In this document: positions 35,511 to 48,165 of the stretch, in pieces | How positions within the stretch are numbered: position 1 is the first letter of the stretch | Layout of the letters: every line of letters begins with the position of its first letter | Source: Eunapius fragilis | Lineage: Eukaryota; Porifera; Demospongiae; Spongillida; Spongillidae | Assembly: GCA_963681505.1 (NCBI GenBank) | Contig: OY811974.1 | Span: 9,798,547-9,862,546, forward strand | DNA length: 64,000 nucleotides | Direction: 5' to 3' | Program-made: the position numbers and the translations under genes | The notes under the pieces: model-generated | What the model was told of the DNA's origin: nothing | What the model saw: the letters and a program-made list of their open reading frames with translations, nothing else | The model's database searches: none

Positions 35511-36438
35511 TTTAAGTGGGTCTGGGTTCGAGACTAAATCATGATTCATCAATAATCGAGCGATCGGACAACTTTTTTAAAACGATGCCGAGTCTTAAAT
35601 GGTATTGAAGTGTCTTTGTGGATGCCAATTGAATACAGACGTGTAGCTGAATCTTTGTGCAAATTTTAGGTAGCGAACATTTTCAGTTCTTTGTAGCATC
35701 CTCACGTGGTCCTTGTGCCTTCTGGTTTGTCTTTGTGTGTCATTGTGTGTCTTTGCAGTAAAAAGACGCGCCCGAATTCTCCACTATAGCGACCCTTCTA
35801 TAGCCATCCATGATCGTGCGGTCATTAACGTTCTATTAACTATATTCCAACAAACCGGCCAGTAATCAACTACAGCAAAATGAATACTATAACACAGAAC
35901 GAATTAACTCCTTTTCCCTCTTGACTTGGACAACCAATGCTTCCCCTATTCCAGCTTCAGGCAAGTCCAGCAGTTGAAATCCACTTCTTTTAATAAGATG
36001 ACGAAAGTTTCTATCCTCAATACATAGGCCCATCCTCGTACTCAGTCCCGAACATGGTCTTCTTCTTCTTCTCCCCCTCCCCTCCCCCTCCCTACCACCT
36101 CTTCCTCCCTCCTTCTCCTCCTCCTCCTCCTCCTCCTCCTCCTCCTCCTCCTCCTCCTCCTCCTCCTCCTCCTCCTCCTCCTCCTCCTCCTCCTCCATGT
36201 AAGACGCATAATTAGATACCTTGTAATACGTAATTCTTCTTCTCCTTGGCAACGCATAACGCGGGATAGGAACACTTTTAAACAATGAAAATTTCACACC
36301 AATAGCTTCAGAATAGGCTGGAAGAGCCGCTTTCATATAAAAGAAGTCCATGTTAGATTTTGGTAAACAATCGACTATACGGTCTATGTAAGACGCATAA
36401 TTAGATACTTGTAAGACGTAATTTTAGATTGACGCTTG

Positions 36439-36447
36439 TATAAATAG
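36439..36447 (+). promoter_or_regulatory. TATA box upstream of the copy D ORF start
   Basis: TATAAATAG stands 65 bases before the ATG at 36512, a good core-promoter match. It suggests that the element's 5' region carries its own promoter. Confidence 0.5.
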
Positions 36448-36511
36448 CGAACAACTCGCTTTGGAGCTTCAATCGTCGTTTGGTGTATTTAATCTCTTTG
36501 TTTTTCTCAAA

Positions 36512-36600
36512 ATGCCTTCACTTCAGGAAAAGAAACGACGTGCGAAATACCTTCAAGTTCGAGACGATATTTTAGAATCTGCACGGGCAGCAGGGCCCGC
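36512..36600 (+). pseudogene. Truncated ORF start MPSLQEKKRRAKYLQ...
   Basis: About 29 residues, Lys/Arg-rich at the start, then VRDDILESARA, before the sequence collapses into G/C runs. A second copy (MPSRQKKERVK, stop, RARYLEVRDDVLESA) is in copy E at 40749-40830. The shared start suggests the N-terminus of a protein once encoded by an autonomous relative. I do not recognise a function with confidence. Confidence 0.45.
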
Positions 36601-36659
36601 GGAGCCGGGGGGGGGGGGGGGGGGGGCAAGGCGGGCAGCTGCCCCCCCCCCCCACTTTT

Positions 36660-38290
36660 TTGGCCGATAATTTATCCATGCAGCATACATGTAATACGTT
36701 CATACAAGCATAGCCTTTTGTTCTTTTGTTATTGTGCAGTGCTTGACCTTGTATCCACCTTATAGTGATTTGATTGTTTGCTGGACGAAGGGAATTCTAT
36801 ATTTCATTGTGTTAGATAGCCTGCCAACCGATTGGATTGGAACTCTAATTGTCCAGCCGGTCGCTACACACGCAATGGGCAAATTTCCTTGTAAAAAGCT
36901 GTGTAGATAGCTAACGTTCTTCCAAGTAATCCAACCATGGCTAAAGATATCGGCAGAATCTTTTAATCAAGTTCAAGTAATGAAGCACGTGGTACTGCAG
37001 GTGTGCCAAACGAAGATGATGACCGTGTATTGGGTGACAATGTACTTTACCAGACGACATACCTGCACCTGAAATAGCCATACATTCAAAGACTTGGTCA
37101 ATGTGAAAAGTGCCTTGTTTCGGAAATTGTTACTATACTTTAATTAAACTGATCTTGGCTAAGTTAGTGAAAATACCATTTCTGTCGTCAGTTTGAGGAA
37201 CGAATTAGACACAAAATATGCTCCCTTGGCGTAGCCTACATGCAGTTTTTACGTTCAAGCACGCATGTATAGATGGATAAAGATACTAGTGTGGGAACTA
37301 TGCATGGCAGCATGTAGCACGTAGATCTTTTAGGATATGGTAGGGTAGGAACAGGGTTCCCAGGTGAGGTAATATCTGTAGACAGGGTCTGTAGCAGTGT
37401 GCGTGCGCAGAAGGTCTGATGGCCTTAACATATAAAGGTTGGTGAAGTCTAAGTGCATCGTGCACGACGACCACTGGCAGATCTATGACCCCGCTTTTAT
37501 TTTCACTGTGACTACATGATGTGTGAGTGCTGTTTGGAACCTGACGGTGGCTTAAACAAGTACAAGACTGATGATGATGTGGTGGCGAGAAAGTCTGCTG
37601 CACTTCATGAACGTTTTTCCCGTTTTAAGGGTTTTTCCAGGAGAAGGTGTGGGCCCACTTCCTCTAAATATAGGCACTGAAAATAGTTGGCCCCTGCTCA
37701 TGTGTTGGCAGTATGTGTAGTACATTGTATGAATGTATGGATGGATGAGGCTAGTGCTGATGGCGTGCACAATGGAAAGCAGCACCAACTAATATTAGGA
37801 TGTGAATTGGCAATAGAATGCATGCATGGCGGAGTATATGACGTTGGGAGGATCCTTTTCGACCGCGCGTCGCTTGAAAACTTGGCTTCCGTCAAGCATG
37901 ATCAAATTAGATTCAATAACTTAGCTACTCTCATGATTCACAGCGACAAGAACTTTGACTGGACGACGTTCGCTTCTAGAAATAATAACCGAAACTAGCA
38001 ACATTTTGATACATAGATATGAGATATTATTGTGCATTTTTCTAAGAGCGTTACTATGAATAACTGCTAAGATTATATTAGATTGCAACCAAACATAATA
38101 TTTGATTACAACCAAACTTAATTGCTAACATGGAGAGTCTTGTACTGAAATCTGCCCCCCCCCCCCCCCCCCCCCCCTCCCCCCCTCCCCCCTCTCATCC
38201 CACTTTATAATACCCTCCGCAGGCCCTGCCGGACATCCTACATAATTATTCACAGTGATTTCAGTGATTTGGGTATGACCGTATGAACAT
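36660..38290. other. No recognised gene
   Basis: Mixed unique sequence. A 103-residue frame at 37687-37998 has no family that I recognise. A C run of ~25 lies at 38153-38177. Confidence 0.5.
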
Positions 38291-38294
38291 AAAA

Positions 38295-38475
38295 CAAGTC
38301 TAACTAAAAATAATTTCTACAAGAAAGTTGGTGGTATATAGGATTTGAAGGCAATTGGTAGTGTAGAAAACAAGGAAACAAGGTCTTATCAGAAGAATAG
38401 TCCTATTTTGCACATTTCTAGCCACGTGTTGTTTGTGTGCTAAATATAGGACTAGGTACTTCAATAAATTGCGTT
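38295..38475 (-). mobile_element. Helitron-like 3'-end stump
   Basis: CAAGTCTAACTAAAAATAAT then AAAGTTGGTGGTATATAGG and a partial palindrome centred near 38425. The base before CAAG is A. Confidence 0.6.
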
Positions 38476-39039
38476 TGCGTGGGCGGAAGTTGGTGATCTA
38501 TATTACGTCAAAAATCGTGACAGTAATTTCGATTACTCGACGACTGGCTTAAGAAAACGAGCGCTTTGGAAAGTTGTTTGGAAGGTATTTAACACTTTGT
38601 TACTAGATTTCAGACTAAAAGGGGTTGCACAATACACTAATGGTGTCTAAATGTTAGCTAGCATACGGTGTTATTTTGTGTGCCTCGTTGATTTCTATAG
38701 TAATCTATCGCAATTAGTCATTCCCTAGTTTGTTAAGGCACTAACTTGAGGAAGAGTTTCCCATGATTACTAGGTCCTAGTTTACAATTTCATGAGCTTT
38801 GGATGGTGCACAAGGATTCATTTATCACCGCAGGCGTTTACTGTTGGATTGCTACAGCTTTACATAATGTTGCTTAACCTGGTATTTCTATGTTATTGCC
38901 CTGAGAATTAAACTTTTGTTTTGTATTTTCAATGCATAGACAATCTATTTCTGTTTATGTGGCAAAGATGTTTGAGATGTTCTATTTAATACACACAGAA
39001 TCCGTCAAGGCACGCGCTATACATAGAAAATATTTTACA

Positions 39040-40250
39040 GCATAGACCCTCATGTCATTAAAAACAGCTGTATCATCAATATGTGATGGTGCACACACAG
39101 CGTATTTTTCAAGACAGTATATTCATGTTAGTGTATCCTAGCTATACATTAACATTGAGAAATGCGTTCTACTTTGTATTGTTGTTTAGAATGAGAACTG
39201 CCAATGATCTGAGGAACCATCTTTTAATGTTCAAAAATGATATTGATGAGCATTACAAACTGCTTGCTCCTGAAATAAGGAATGGATTAGTGCTATACAT
39301 TAATATTGATCTGGCAAATCTTAACAAGCAGGAAACAGTGAGGTTGGTTTCAAAGCTGGTACCAAATGATGGTGCAAACTACAAGGCATTATTCCAGTCC
39401 ATTACACGTTTATTAGCATCAGTGAAGGATATGAAGAAATGTCTTAGTAGAACTTGGGATAACTTAGTATCATTTTTGAATCAGAAATTTACAGTGCCTT
39501 TGAACTCATCAAGTACTTTACATGTATTGTCATTGCCACACTATACTAGCGGTGAAAGTGTACACACTTCATGTCCCAGTGTGTAACACTTTAATTTCCG
39601 ATCGTTGTCATAAATGTGCTAACAGATGAATAGCTCTTAGAAGAATGTTTGCTTCTAAGGTTTGTCTTAAGGCGAAGCTTTTAAAAAAGAATAGCACTAA
39701 TAATAAACGACTAAATCAAGCCTTAAGTAGGAAGAAAGCAATTGAAGCTGTGATTCGTTCCGAATTAACAGCTGCAAGAAGGAGATAAATGCAAAAGATA
39801 TATTCATTAGGAAGTTAAAAAAGGATAATCTAGTATTGAAACATGGAAGCAGTCAATCCGAAGTAAGAAGTCTGAGAAGATTGCTGGTTGCTATAATGTC
39901 TAAATTCAGGACGTTTAAGATATCTCCTACACATTTGGTACAAGTATTGAAAAGAGAGAATAATGTATCAAGAAGTCAAGTGCACAATCTTAAAGCTGAT
40001 AATGATATACTACCTTCAATCAGAGTACAAGTCTGACGTTTAAGGCAAACAGAGACAAAATACATAGACACTAAATCTGATGGAAAATCCTATAGTACAT
40101 CATGTCACAAAGCCATTTACTACTGCCTGGAGTATCATGTACCCACAACCTGCATATGCTCTGTTATTGAAGTGATACTAGATCAAATGGCGGGTTTGAA
40201 AGTTACTGCTCTCCCTGAACCTTCTACGGTAAGTTATTTAACAAGATACT
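39040..40250 (+). pseudogene. Coiled-coil transposon-like ORF, copy 1
   Basis: The first open stretch encodes MRTANDLRNHLLMFKNDIDE and LVSKLVPNDGANYKALFQS, followed after frameshifts by KKNSTNNKRLNQALSRKKAI (coiled-coil-like), LRRLLVAIMSKFRTFKISPT, SDGKSYSTSCHKAIYYCLE and GLKVTALPEPSTVSYL. A diverged second copy at 44005-45385 plus 50306-50920 follows the same order, which marks it as a repeated, mobile-like gene. I do not know the family. Copy E of the Helitron-like family interrupts it at about 40250. Confidence 0.6.
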
Positions 40251-41115
40251 TCAGACTATGAATGTAATTAAAATCCCGCGACGCTACTGTAGCTTCGCTC
40301 CCGACGATCGGATCGTCTAACTTGTTGCGGCAATCGATCTGGAAGTCAAAACTGAGTAGTTTCGTTTTTGTTTCACGTCGTAGAACCGCGTGGTTGTCGG
40401 GAACGAAAAATACTGCTGTCCTCGTTCCCCTTCCAAAATATTGGGCGGGTCGTCTTCTGCTGCTTCTGCTTCTGCTTCTTGAGACTCATAACTCGGGACA
40501 TAAACACTTTTAAGCAATGAAAATTGCACCAATAGCTTTAGAATTTGCTGGAGGACTCGCTTTGATACACAAAAGCCTAAAAGCCTATATACGGTCTTAT
40601 CAAGTCTAATTAAGCAAAAGTACCTAGAAAATTTTCACAATACGTCTGGATTGAATTAAATCAGTTAAATGAAAAGGGGGGGGAACCTCGATGCAACAGG
40701 GATTTGGGTGTTAAAAAATTAAGGTTAGTGAAGTTGTTTTTATCAAAATGCCTTCACGTCAGAAAAAGGAACGAGTGAAATGACGTGCGAGATACCTTGA
40801 AGTTCGAGACGACGTTTTAGAATCGGCATACAAAAAAAAATCTATGAAGCAAGTAAATAAAAGATACAGGTTTTTCAGGCAAATAGTATACTGGTGTAAA
40901 AAGCAAGGAAACAAGTTTTATCAGAAGGGAAAAAGTAATAGTCCTATATTTTGCACAGAAACAGCATATGCCTTAGTCGAAGTGTGCTAAATATAGGACT
41001 ATTACATTTTCCCTTCTGATAAAACTTGTTTCCTTGCTTTTTACACCAGTATACTATTTGCCTGCAAAACCTATATCTCACCAACTTTCTCAGAGAGAAT
41101 GTTTTTATTTACTTG
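40251..41115 (+). mobile_element. Helitron-like element, copy E
   Basis: The start is eroded (no 5' hairpin). It has the family core CATAACTCGGGACATAAAC (40487-40505), a TTCTGC repeat tract at ~40455-40480, an ORF-start fragment at 40749-40830, and the full terminal palindrome at 40850-41115 ending TTTACTTG followed by T. The coiled-coil ORF resumes at 41116. Confidence 0.75.
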
Positions 41116-41360
41116 TAATATTAAGCGTTTTAGCAAATGTGTCTGTTTTAAATGGTTTGTATTTTGAATAGCTGTGGTACGTTGATAAGCAGAATGTGCT
41201 TTACAATGGACACATCATCCAAGAAGTCTCAAGTAGTTATTACATACTGGAAGAATGATGAATGCGAAGAAGGAGATAATGTTACATTAGCACTATACGG
41301 ACTATTGGCTGATTATATGATGGGAGACCTAAATTTAGATGTAATGTTAACCTAACCTTA
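41116..41360 (+). pseudogene. Coiled-coil ORF copy 1, C-terminal fragment
   Basis: TAATATTAAGCG and then YGLLADYMMGDLNLDV match 50684-50915 of the second copy (LADYMMGDLNLDLNV). The sequence between PEPSTVSYL and this point is absent, so copy E's arrival was accompanied by a deletion. 41361-41660 has nothing recognisable. Confidence 0.55.
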
Positions 41361-41663
41361 TTAACCTTGAAAAGTGTATATATCGTGTATTTATGCTATT
41401 ATGGCATCAATATCTTGAATACTTTCACGGGAACTGCATGGAGAAGTTAAGCGATCACAGTTTTTTTAAATCGCGGTCCATTGACATTGCGTACATTGTT
41501 AGTCAGTCACCTGTGACGCAATGTTTAATTGAAATGCTATAACTTTTTATTTAATTTGTTTATTTTATTTGCTTGGTTAGTCTATGTATAAAAGTTTAAG
41601 TTATATAAATTTTCAAAAATTTATTGAAGTACCTAATAGGACTATTAACTTCTAAGAAGACCT

Positions 41664-41782
41664 CACTGTAAAAATGGATGAGTGAATTTCACTCAAAACG
41701 GTTCAAAATAGCGCTCGTTTTCTCGAATCGAGTGCTATTTCGAACCGTTTTGAGTGAAATTCACCCATCCGTTTTTACAGTG
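41664..41782. mobile_element. 119-bp CACTGTAAAAA palindromic MITE
   Basis: The ends are CACTGTAAAAATGGATGAGT and ACCCATCCGTTTTTACAGTG, with long inner arms TGAATTTCACTCAAAACGG / CCGTTTTGAGTGAAATTCA. It is flanked by CT on both sides. It replaces most of a Helitron-like terminal palindrome whose right arm survives at 41783-41874. Confidence 0.88.
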
Positions 41783-41874
41783 CTTGTTTCCTTGCTTTTT
41801 ACACCACCATGGCCAATTGCCTTCAAATCCTATATACCACCAACTGTCTTGTATAGAATGTTTTTAGTTACTTG
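41783..41874 (+). mobile_element. Helitron-like 3'-end stump
   Basis: CTTGTTTCCTTGCTTTTTAC through TTTTTAGTTACTTG is the right arm of the terminal palindrome; the next base is T. Confidence 0.7.
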
Positions 41875-42544
41875 TCTATACTTGCGATTCTGATTAAGCA
41901 ACGCGTCACTGAGTGATGCGCGTTTTCAACTACACTGAAATTTATTTTACTAACATTGATTCTAATTCTTGCGATAACTGAGGTATATAATGCCACTTGG
42001 TACATGTGTAAACGATAATTTGTGTTAAAACCACTACTGTACTTTTTAAATATGTACATTAATTGTCAGTATGTCACCCTTCCTTATTGCTGACATTTTA
42101 AACGCCCTCCGTTTTTCATATCATCTGCATGGCTTGCACACCATCGATCTATAGGAACTCCCACTTGCAGCCATTTATAAACACACACACATGAACACAA
42201 TGACATGCACACACATGTACCTATGCACACTCCTTCCACCATAAGACACTATTCTTTTCCTGGAAATTGTTATGTTGTGTGCTACATAGATTCACTCATA
42301 AGCTTTGTCCATTTGAACTTTTATTTTCTTTGTCTTTGGTTACAGTGCTTTCATTGGTTTACTATACAACCTCTTTCTCAACTATTTTTTGTTTCAGATT
42401 TATGTTTGGTCCTAATGTGCAAATTAACCACATATTTCATTACCTTCTATCTCTTTAGTGCTCATAATCACATCAGCACAAATGGCAGTATGTCTTTTCA
42501 GGTCTCTTCTCATGTCCCAAAATTGTACTCATGCCTGCCACTGT

Positions 42545-42623
42545 ATGCTCATATCCAAATGCCACCACTTCACTGATGTGTGAAAAACACATCAGTGAAG
42601 TGGGAGCATTTGGATATGACCAT
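42545..42623. repeat. Compact near-perfect hairpin
   Basis: TCATATCCAAATGCCACCAC pairs with the mirrored AGTGGGAGCATTTGGATATGA, through CTTCACTGATGTGT / ACACATCAGTGAAG and a loop of about three bases. The size is like a small-RNA precursor, but the loop is too tight for a typical one. The flanks (41875-42540, 42624-43190) show no recognised gene; a poly-C run lies at 42754-42771. Confidence 0.8.
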
Positions 42624-43191
42624 GTAGAGGAGACCAAGGGATATGAGCCATGGCCCCCATGCTCTTACATCACTATGTATAGATAGTGGTGTAGGCGCAT
42701 GGGGACCGTGGGGGGCAAATTCCCCCACTCTTTTGTCAGAGGTAGGGCATTGGCCCCCCCCCCCCCCCCCCTCCATAGGTTCTATGTACTGGACTGATGT
42801 TTTGTATGTACTGGACTAGTTCCTGTGTAACAGCACCTACCACATCATGATGTACCATGACTCATGTCCCATATTCCATTTCATGCTTCCATTTACACAC
42901 TCACTCACACTCACACAGCCATACATAAACGCTCTAACTATCCCATGTCATTCACTCAAATTCAGAGTGTTTTTATCATTGAGAGGTTTAAAATGGCTTA
43001 GACCGTACTATTTATTACCTTCTCAGTCAGATTGTTATGTAAAATTTCCAGGGCCCAGATATTAATCTTTTTGTATACAGCAGGAATAATATTCCTGTGG
43101 GCTTATATAACAGTTAAAAGTAAGTCTACTTCAGTCCCTCTTACAGAGAGTATCACAAAGATAAATTGCACGGCTTCCTAGAAAGGTTTTC

Positions 43192-43202
43192 ACACACACA
43201 CG

Positions 43203-43244
<42 letters not shown>
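43192..43244. repeat. (CA)n microsatellite
   Basis: CA array just upstream of the FN3 exon acceptor. Confidence 0.95.
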
Positions 43245-43247
<3 letters not shown>

Positions 43248-43279
43248 ATATACTCCTTTCTACCTACTCTTCTCTCCAG

Positions 43280-43546
43280 CCTCTCCTGACCCTGTTCATT
43301 TCACAGTAAGCAGTATCTCTGTGGACCAGCTAACAGTAACCTGGACTCCTCTCACCACTGGTGATGTTACTATCAGTTACAATGTCAGTATCAACGATAC
43401 ATCTAACACTTGGGCCCTCATCACGTCTGATGGAGCACGCAAGATCACCTTCACGAATCTAATCAGTGACACACTTTACACTATCTCTGTGGTGGCCATC
43501 AACTGCGCTGGGACTAGCAATGTAATACCAGTATCAAGAAAAACTT
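43280..43546 (+). CDS. Fibronectin type III exon of a putative receptor gene
   Basis: An 89-codon exon between acceptor TTCTCTCCAG and donor CTT|GTAAGT, phase 1 at both ends. It encodes a whole FN3 fold: SVDQLTVTWTPL (B strand Trp), then ISYNVSIND, ITFTNLISDTLYTISVVAIN (the L...Y.I.V.A.N core) and GTSNVIPVS. It is extracellular by type. It may be joined to the two-exon FN3 at 53448 across a 10-kb intron full of transposons. Confidence 0.85.
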
Positions 43547-44004
43547 GTAAGTGGTCGGTTGGACTGGATTTACACTGGCCAGGCCTATCATATATAGATG
43601 TAAACGCAGATGGTATATTGTACCCGTATCCATATAGGATTGATGCAGTGTGTGATGAATGTACGCTACGATGCAATTTGCTGACATATAAACCATACCT
43701 ACTCTTTCAAAGAGCAAAAAGCAGTAAAACTTAATTATCTGTACAGTGTTACAGTTATAATCGATACTTGTGAAGTTGTTTTCTCTAAAACTGATATAAT
43801 CAGAAGTAGTGTCAAAATATCTCCAAAGAAAGATGATACTTTAAGCACAAAATCATTAAAAGAAAACAAGGCTAATGCCAGAACAGTTATGAAGATATTG
43901 AATCTCTCGCAGGGGTCTTTGAACTGTACCACTCAAAGCTATGTGTTAGCATGATCTATTGCACTAGCATCAAAAAGCCACGGGCCTGGTTAAGTATTTC
44001 ATTT

Positions 44005-45385
44005 TTAGACCCTCATATCATTAAAAACAGCTGCATCATCAAAATATGATGGCACCCACACAGCGTATTTTTCTTATTAATGTTAGTGAATCCTAGCTAT
44101 GCATTAACATGGAAAAATGCATTCTATTAGTTTGACGAGTATTAAAAACTGCTTGTTCCTGAAATAAGGAATGGTTTAGTGCTATACATTTATATAGACC
44201 AGGCAAATCTTAACATGCAGGAAATAAAACAGTGAAGTTGGTTTCAAAGCTGGTACCAAAGGGTGGTGCAAACTTAATTATCCCAGTCCATTGCACATTT
44301 ATTAACATTTAGTGAAGGATATTAAAAGACATCTAAATAGAACTTGCAATAATTTAATATCATACATGAATCATAGGTTCACAGTGCCTTTGTACTTTAG
44401 TGATGAAAGTGGACACATTTCATGTCCAGTATGTAACACTATAAATTCCGATTGTCATATAAATGTGCTAACAGAAGAATACCTCTTAGAAGTTCTAAGA
44501 TTGCTCTTAAAGCAATGCTTTTAAAAAAGGATAGGAAGATTAATAAACGACTTAAGGAGCCTTAAGTAGAGAGAAAACAATTAGAACTGTGATTCGTCCC
44601 TATTTTACAGCTGCTAAAAGGAGTAAATGCAAAGGATACACTCATTAGGAATTTACAAAACGAAACTCTAGTATTGAAACATGGAAATAATCAGTCTAAG
44701 TATGAGAAGATTGCTGGCTGTTATAAGATCTAATTTCAAGAAGATATTTCATAGACATTTGGCACAAATATTTGAAAAGGGAATAATGTAACAACTTCCC
44801 ATTTCACCGTAGAATTTACGATTACCGTTTTTGTTTTAACAAAATCTATGATCAGATGTATTTTATTCAAAATAATAACCCTTTCCCATTTCATCGTAGA
44901 TTTTCCCATTTAGCTATTATAAATTATGTGTTGTGTAACATTGCATGACACATTACAATTAAGTGTATTGAGTGAAGTTTCCTATCTTAATTTTTTTGTC
45001 CATATTCAACACTACGGTCACTTTGTCTCTTTGATGCTCTATTTGTTGCTCATCATCATCATTCACTTCAGTCTTCATTGTCGTGTTTGCACTCTTCACC
45101 CCTTTCTTCCTCTTTTCCTTCATTGTGTTTTATTGCAGTATACGAAATGGGAAATTCCACATTAACTTGGGATGTTGTTATGTATTTAAAAAATCAAGTG
45201 CGCAATCTCAAAACTGATAATTATGTACTTCGCTCAAAGTGCAATTCTGACGTATTAATGGCGACAGAGATAAATTACATAGACTCTAAATCTGATGGTA
45301 AATCGTATAGTACATCGTGCCGCAAAGCCATTTACTTCTGCCTGGAACATCATGTACCCATAGCCAGCATATGCCCATGCAATTA
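44005..45385 (+). pseudogene. Coiled-coil transposon-like ORF, copy 2 (5' part)
   Basis: It parallels copy 1: CTCATATCATTAAAAACAGC start region, KDIKRHLNRTCNNLISYMNH, then KNQVRNLKTDNYVLRSKC and SDGKSYSTSCRKAIYFCLEH. A ~370-bp block at 44795-45160 is absent from copy 1. The coding text stops at 45385, where the Helitron-like copy F begins, and resumes at 50306. Confidence 0.6.
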
Positions 45386-45811
45386 TCGGAACCTAAGCAA
45401 GTAGGTTCCATAGGAATCCTGCGGTATCATGAATGTAATTTTTTAAAAACGTCTAGCTGGACAACCCCAAGAATCGGGTCACTTTGCTCTTTGTGACAAT
45501 CGAGCGATATCTAAGAGGAGAACAGTTCTGCGTTGTGTCATAAAACTGTGTACCTTTATAGAACAAAAATATTTGTCCCCATCGTCCGTAGCCAATCCCA
45601 CCTAAAATTCGTCTTCTTCTTATTCTTCCTTCGGGATAGTATAACTCACGATAGGAACGTTCATAAAGCATGCCAAGTGTACCAATCACTTCAGGATGCG
45701 CCCGCAGGCTATCTTCAGGTGTCTGTTAATCGCCTAACTGATCGGGCAATTAGCTGAAGCGAGTAATACCTCATTTGGTGTTGATCTACAAATAGCACAT
45801 TACATCTGCTA

Positions 45812-47099
45812 AAAGAAATAAAAACATTCTTTACACGAGAAGGTTGGTGGTATATATAGGAATCAAAGGTGATGGTGTAAAAAAGCAATGTAACAAGACT
45901 TCTGATTGCAAAGGAAAAATGAAATAGACCTATATTAGCAAAATTATGTGTGTGCTAATATAGGTCTATTCCTTTTCAATCAGAAGCCTTGTTCCCTTGC
46001 TTTTTACATCACCATCACCTTTGATTCCTATATACCACCAACCTTCCCGTGTAGAGAATGTTTACTAGTTTCCTAAATTTTTCTGGTGGATTTTGTATTG
46101 TATGTAGTTCTTGAAACGTATAGAATCAACGTCAACTTGCGCGATCATGACAGGTTTATTTTCGAAATATTACACTAGTCCCCAGACTACCTCCATTGAG
46201 GACCAAAGGGTGATAAAGGTTAATAGCATGCAAAAGCTAAACTGATCTCACGCTATTATAAACCATGCACCGCAATACAGGGCCAAATTAATGTAACCAA
46301 CTTTGGCGTTATGCACACATTTCAAACAGCGCATACTAGTATAAAACGGAGAGAGACACAGTATATCTACCGCTGTAACTATTACAGAAACTATTCCTTC
46401 CATTTTAGCGATATACCATGCATGCTCATAATTTATCGACCCAGCATTTATCGATGCTGTAACGTACCTTTGGGTGGTCGTTTTGTTGGTCCATTCGGTA
46501 CCGCGCTTGACATAACTCGTTTGGCAGATGAGGTAGCATCTGGATCTTTCCACTTTTAGATGTTCGAGTGGAATCAGAATTGTCCTTCAGATTGCATGGT
46601 AAAACCATCGAATTTGATAACGCTGGTTATTTTATACCGGTGCGTCATGAACATTGTGATAGTTGACGTAATGTGCTATTTGTAGATCAACACCAAATAA
46701 GGTACTACTCGCTTCAGCTAATTGCCCGATCGGTTAGGCGTCTAACAGACACGTGAAGATAACATGCGGACACATCCTGAAGCGACTGGTACACATGGCG
46801 TGCTTTAAAAACTTCCTGTCGTGAGTTATGCTATCCCGAAGGAAGACGACGACGACGATGACGACGATGACGACGGAGGAGGAGAAATTTTAGGTGGGAC
46901 TGGGTACGAAGATGGGGACGAGTATCTTTTTTCTCTAAAAGTACACCGTCTTATGACATGGATACAATGCAGAACTGTTCCCTTTGATATCGCTTGATTG
47001 CCACTAAGAGCCGACTCTTGGCCGTCCCGCTAGAAATGAGAGTGACGTTTTTAATGACATTCATGATACTGCAGGAATCCTACATGGAACCTGTTCCGA
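45812..47099 (-). mobile_element. Helitron-like element, copy G, inserted in copy F
   Basis: In reverse it starts TCGGAACAGGTTCC, has the trinucleotide tract at ~46838-46875, a promoter/exon-like segment at ~46440-46560 and the terminal palindrome at 45812-46067 (end mutated to TTTCTTT). The flanks CTGCTA|TCACAATG reproduce the intact CAGCTATCACAATG of copy H at 48887-48900. Confidence 0.85.
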
Positions 47100-47329
47100 T
47101 CACAATGTTCATGACGCACCGGTAAAAAATAACCAGCATTATCAAATTCGATGGTTTTACCATACCAAAAATGTAATAGACCTATTTTAGCACATACAAA
47201 TATACATGTTGCTAATATAGGCATAGATAGTATAGTAAGGGGATTGGAAACGAGGCTAATCAAAACCGATTGACACCTCTACTCCTCGTTACAGCACTTA
47301 TAAGAATTCCTTCTGTGCCCGCGCAGCAC

Positions 47330-48165
47330 CAGAGATCATATATAGAGGGATTGGCAACAGGCCCACTTAACACTAATTAACGCGTGCCATCCGCACCTGA
47401 ATCCATAGAAATGGTACAATGCATTCCGATGTCACTGCTAACGGTATAGAAACAGGGAAGGCCAGCGGTGGCGGTAGAGGTAGAGCGGGAGTCAACGTTG
47501 GGGCGGTACAAAGATATTCAGAAACGGAGTAACAGAAACACTGACACTCTCGCGAGGAACAGACACGATTAGACACCGTCCGACGCGCTCTTCATTCTTC
47601 TGATGCTGCCCCAATCTAAATATTCTTTTTCGCATCCCCCTTCAAAAAAATACTTGCCGTGAACCAAACGCGTGGAGCACATAACAACACCTCAACAATA
47701 AATTATAACGAAAGAGCTACAAGCTAATGCCTTTTTACCACACTTATCTGCCCTGCTATGGCAAAACTGTCCCACAAGTTTTACATACCCAGTATGCTAT
47801 AGGGATCGCTACGAGGGCGCGTTGGACAAAGATCGTATACTTAAAAAACCAGCGGATGCCCAAGATACTGTCCCACAAAAAAACCACATTCGATTTTGAA
47901 AAATTTCTTCGAACTTACAGCAGTATAAAATCACGCGTAAAGCTTTAAATGCCCCTTTAAATGATTAAAAATACCTTTCGTTATAGCGCACTCGATAGCA
48001 GCTATTGAAAACTTCGTTGTAGCTTGGTTACAACAAGCAAGCGAATTTAGAGTCTTTTTCACACTTTTATACACGTGCGATTAACAACATATCGGGTGGC
48101 AGAAAAAATTGCGAATATCTATGGCTCACGTGACACGTTGCCAATCCCTCTATATATGATCTCTG
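47330..48165. mobile_element. 836-bp TIR transposon with 7-bp target duplication
   Basis: The ends CAGAGATCATATATAGAGGG / CCCTCTATATATGATCTCTG are identical over this length to those of 15507-16709. GCAGCAC is duplicated at 47323-47329 and 48166-48172. The interior differs from the 1.2-kb relative and shows no gene. Confidence 0.88.

Larger units (their letters stand above)
36020..36600 (+). mobile_element. Helitron-like family, copy D, with (TCC)n tract and start of an ORF
   Basis: It carries the family core GCATAACGCGGGATAGGAAC and an expanded CTC/TCC tract at 36109-36196 in the position where other copies have TCG or TTC repeats. A TATA box and an ORF start follow. Poly-Glu and poly-Arg frames on the minus strand are by-products of the trinucleotide tract. 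The terminal palindrome is not present here. Confidence 0.65.

Noticed and set aside
35887..36351. Minus-strand ORF with a long poly-Glu stretch
   Set aside because: It is the translated (TCC)n tract of a transposon copy; equivalent tracts in other copies give poly-Arg or poly-Ser, and no flanking domain is conserved.
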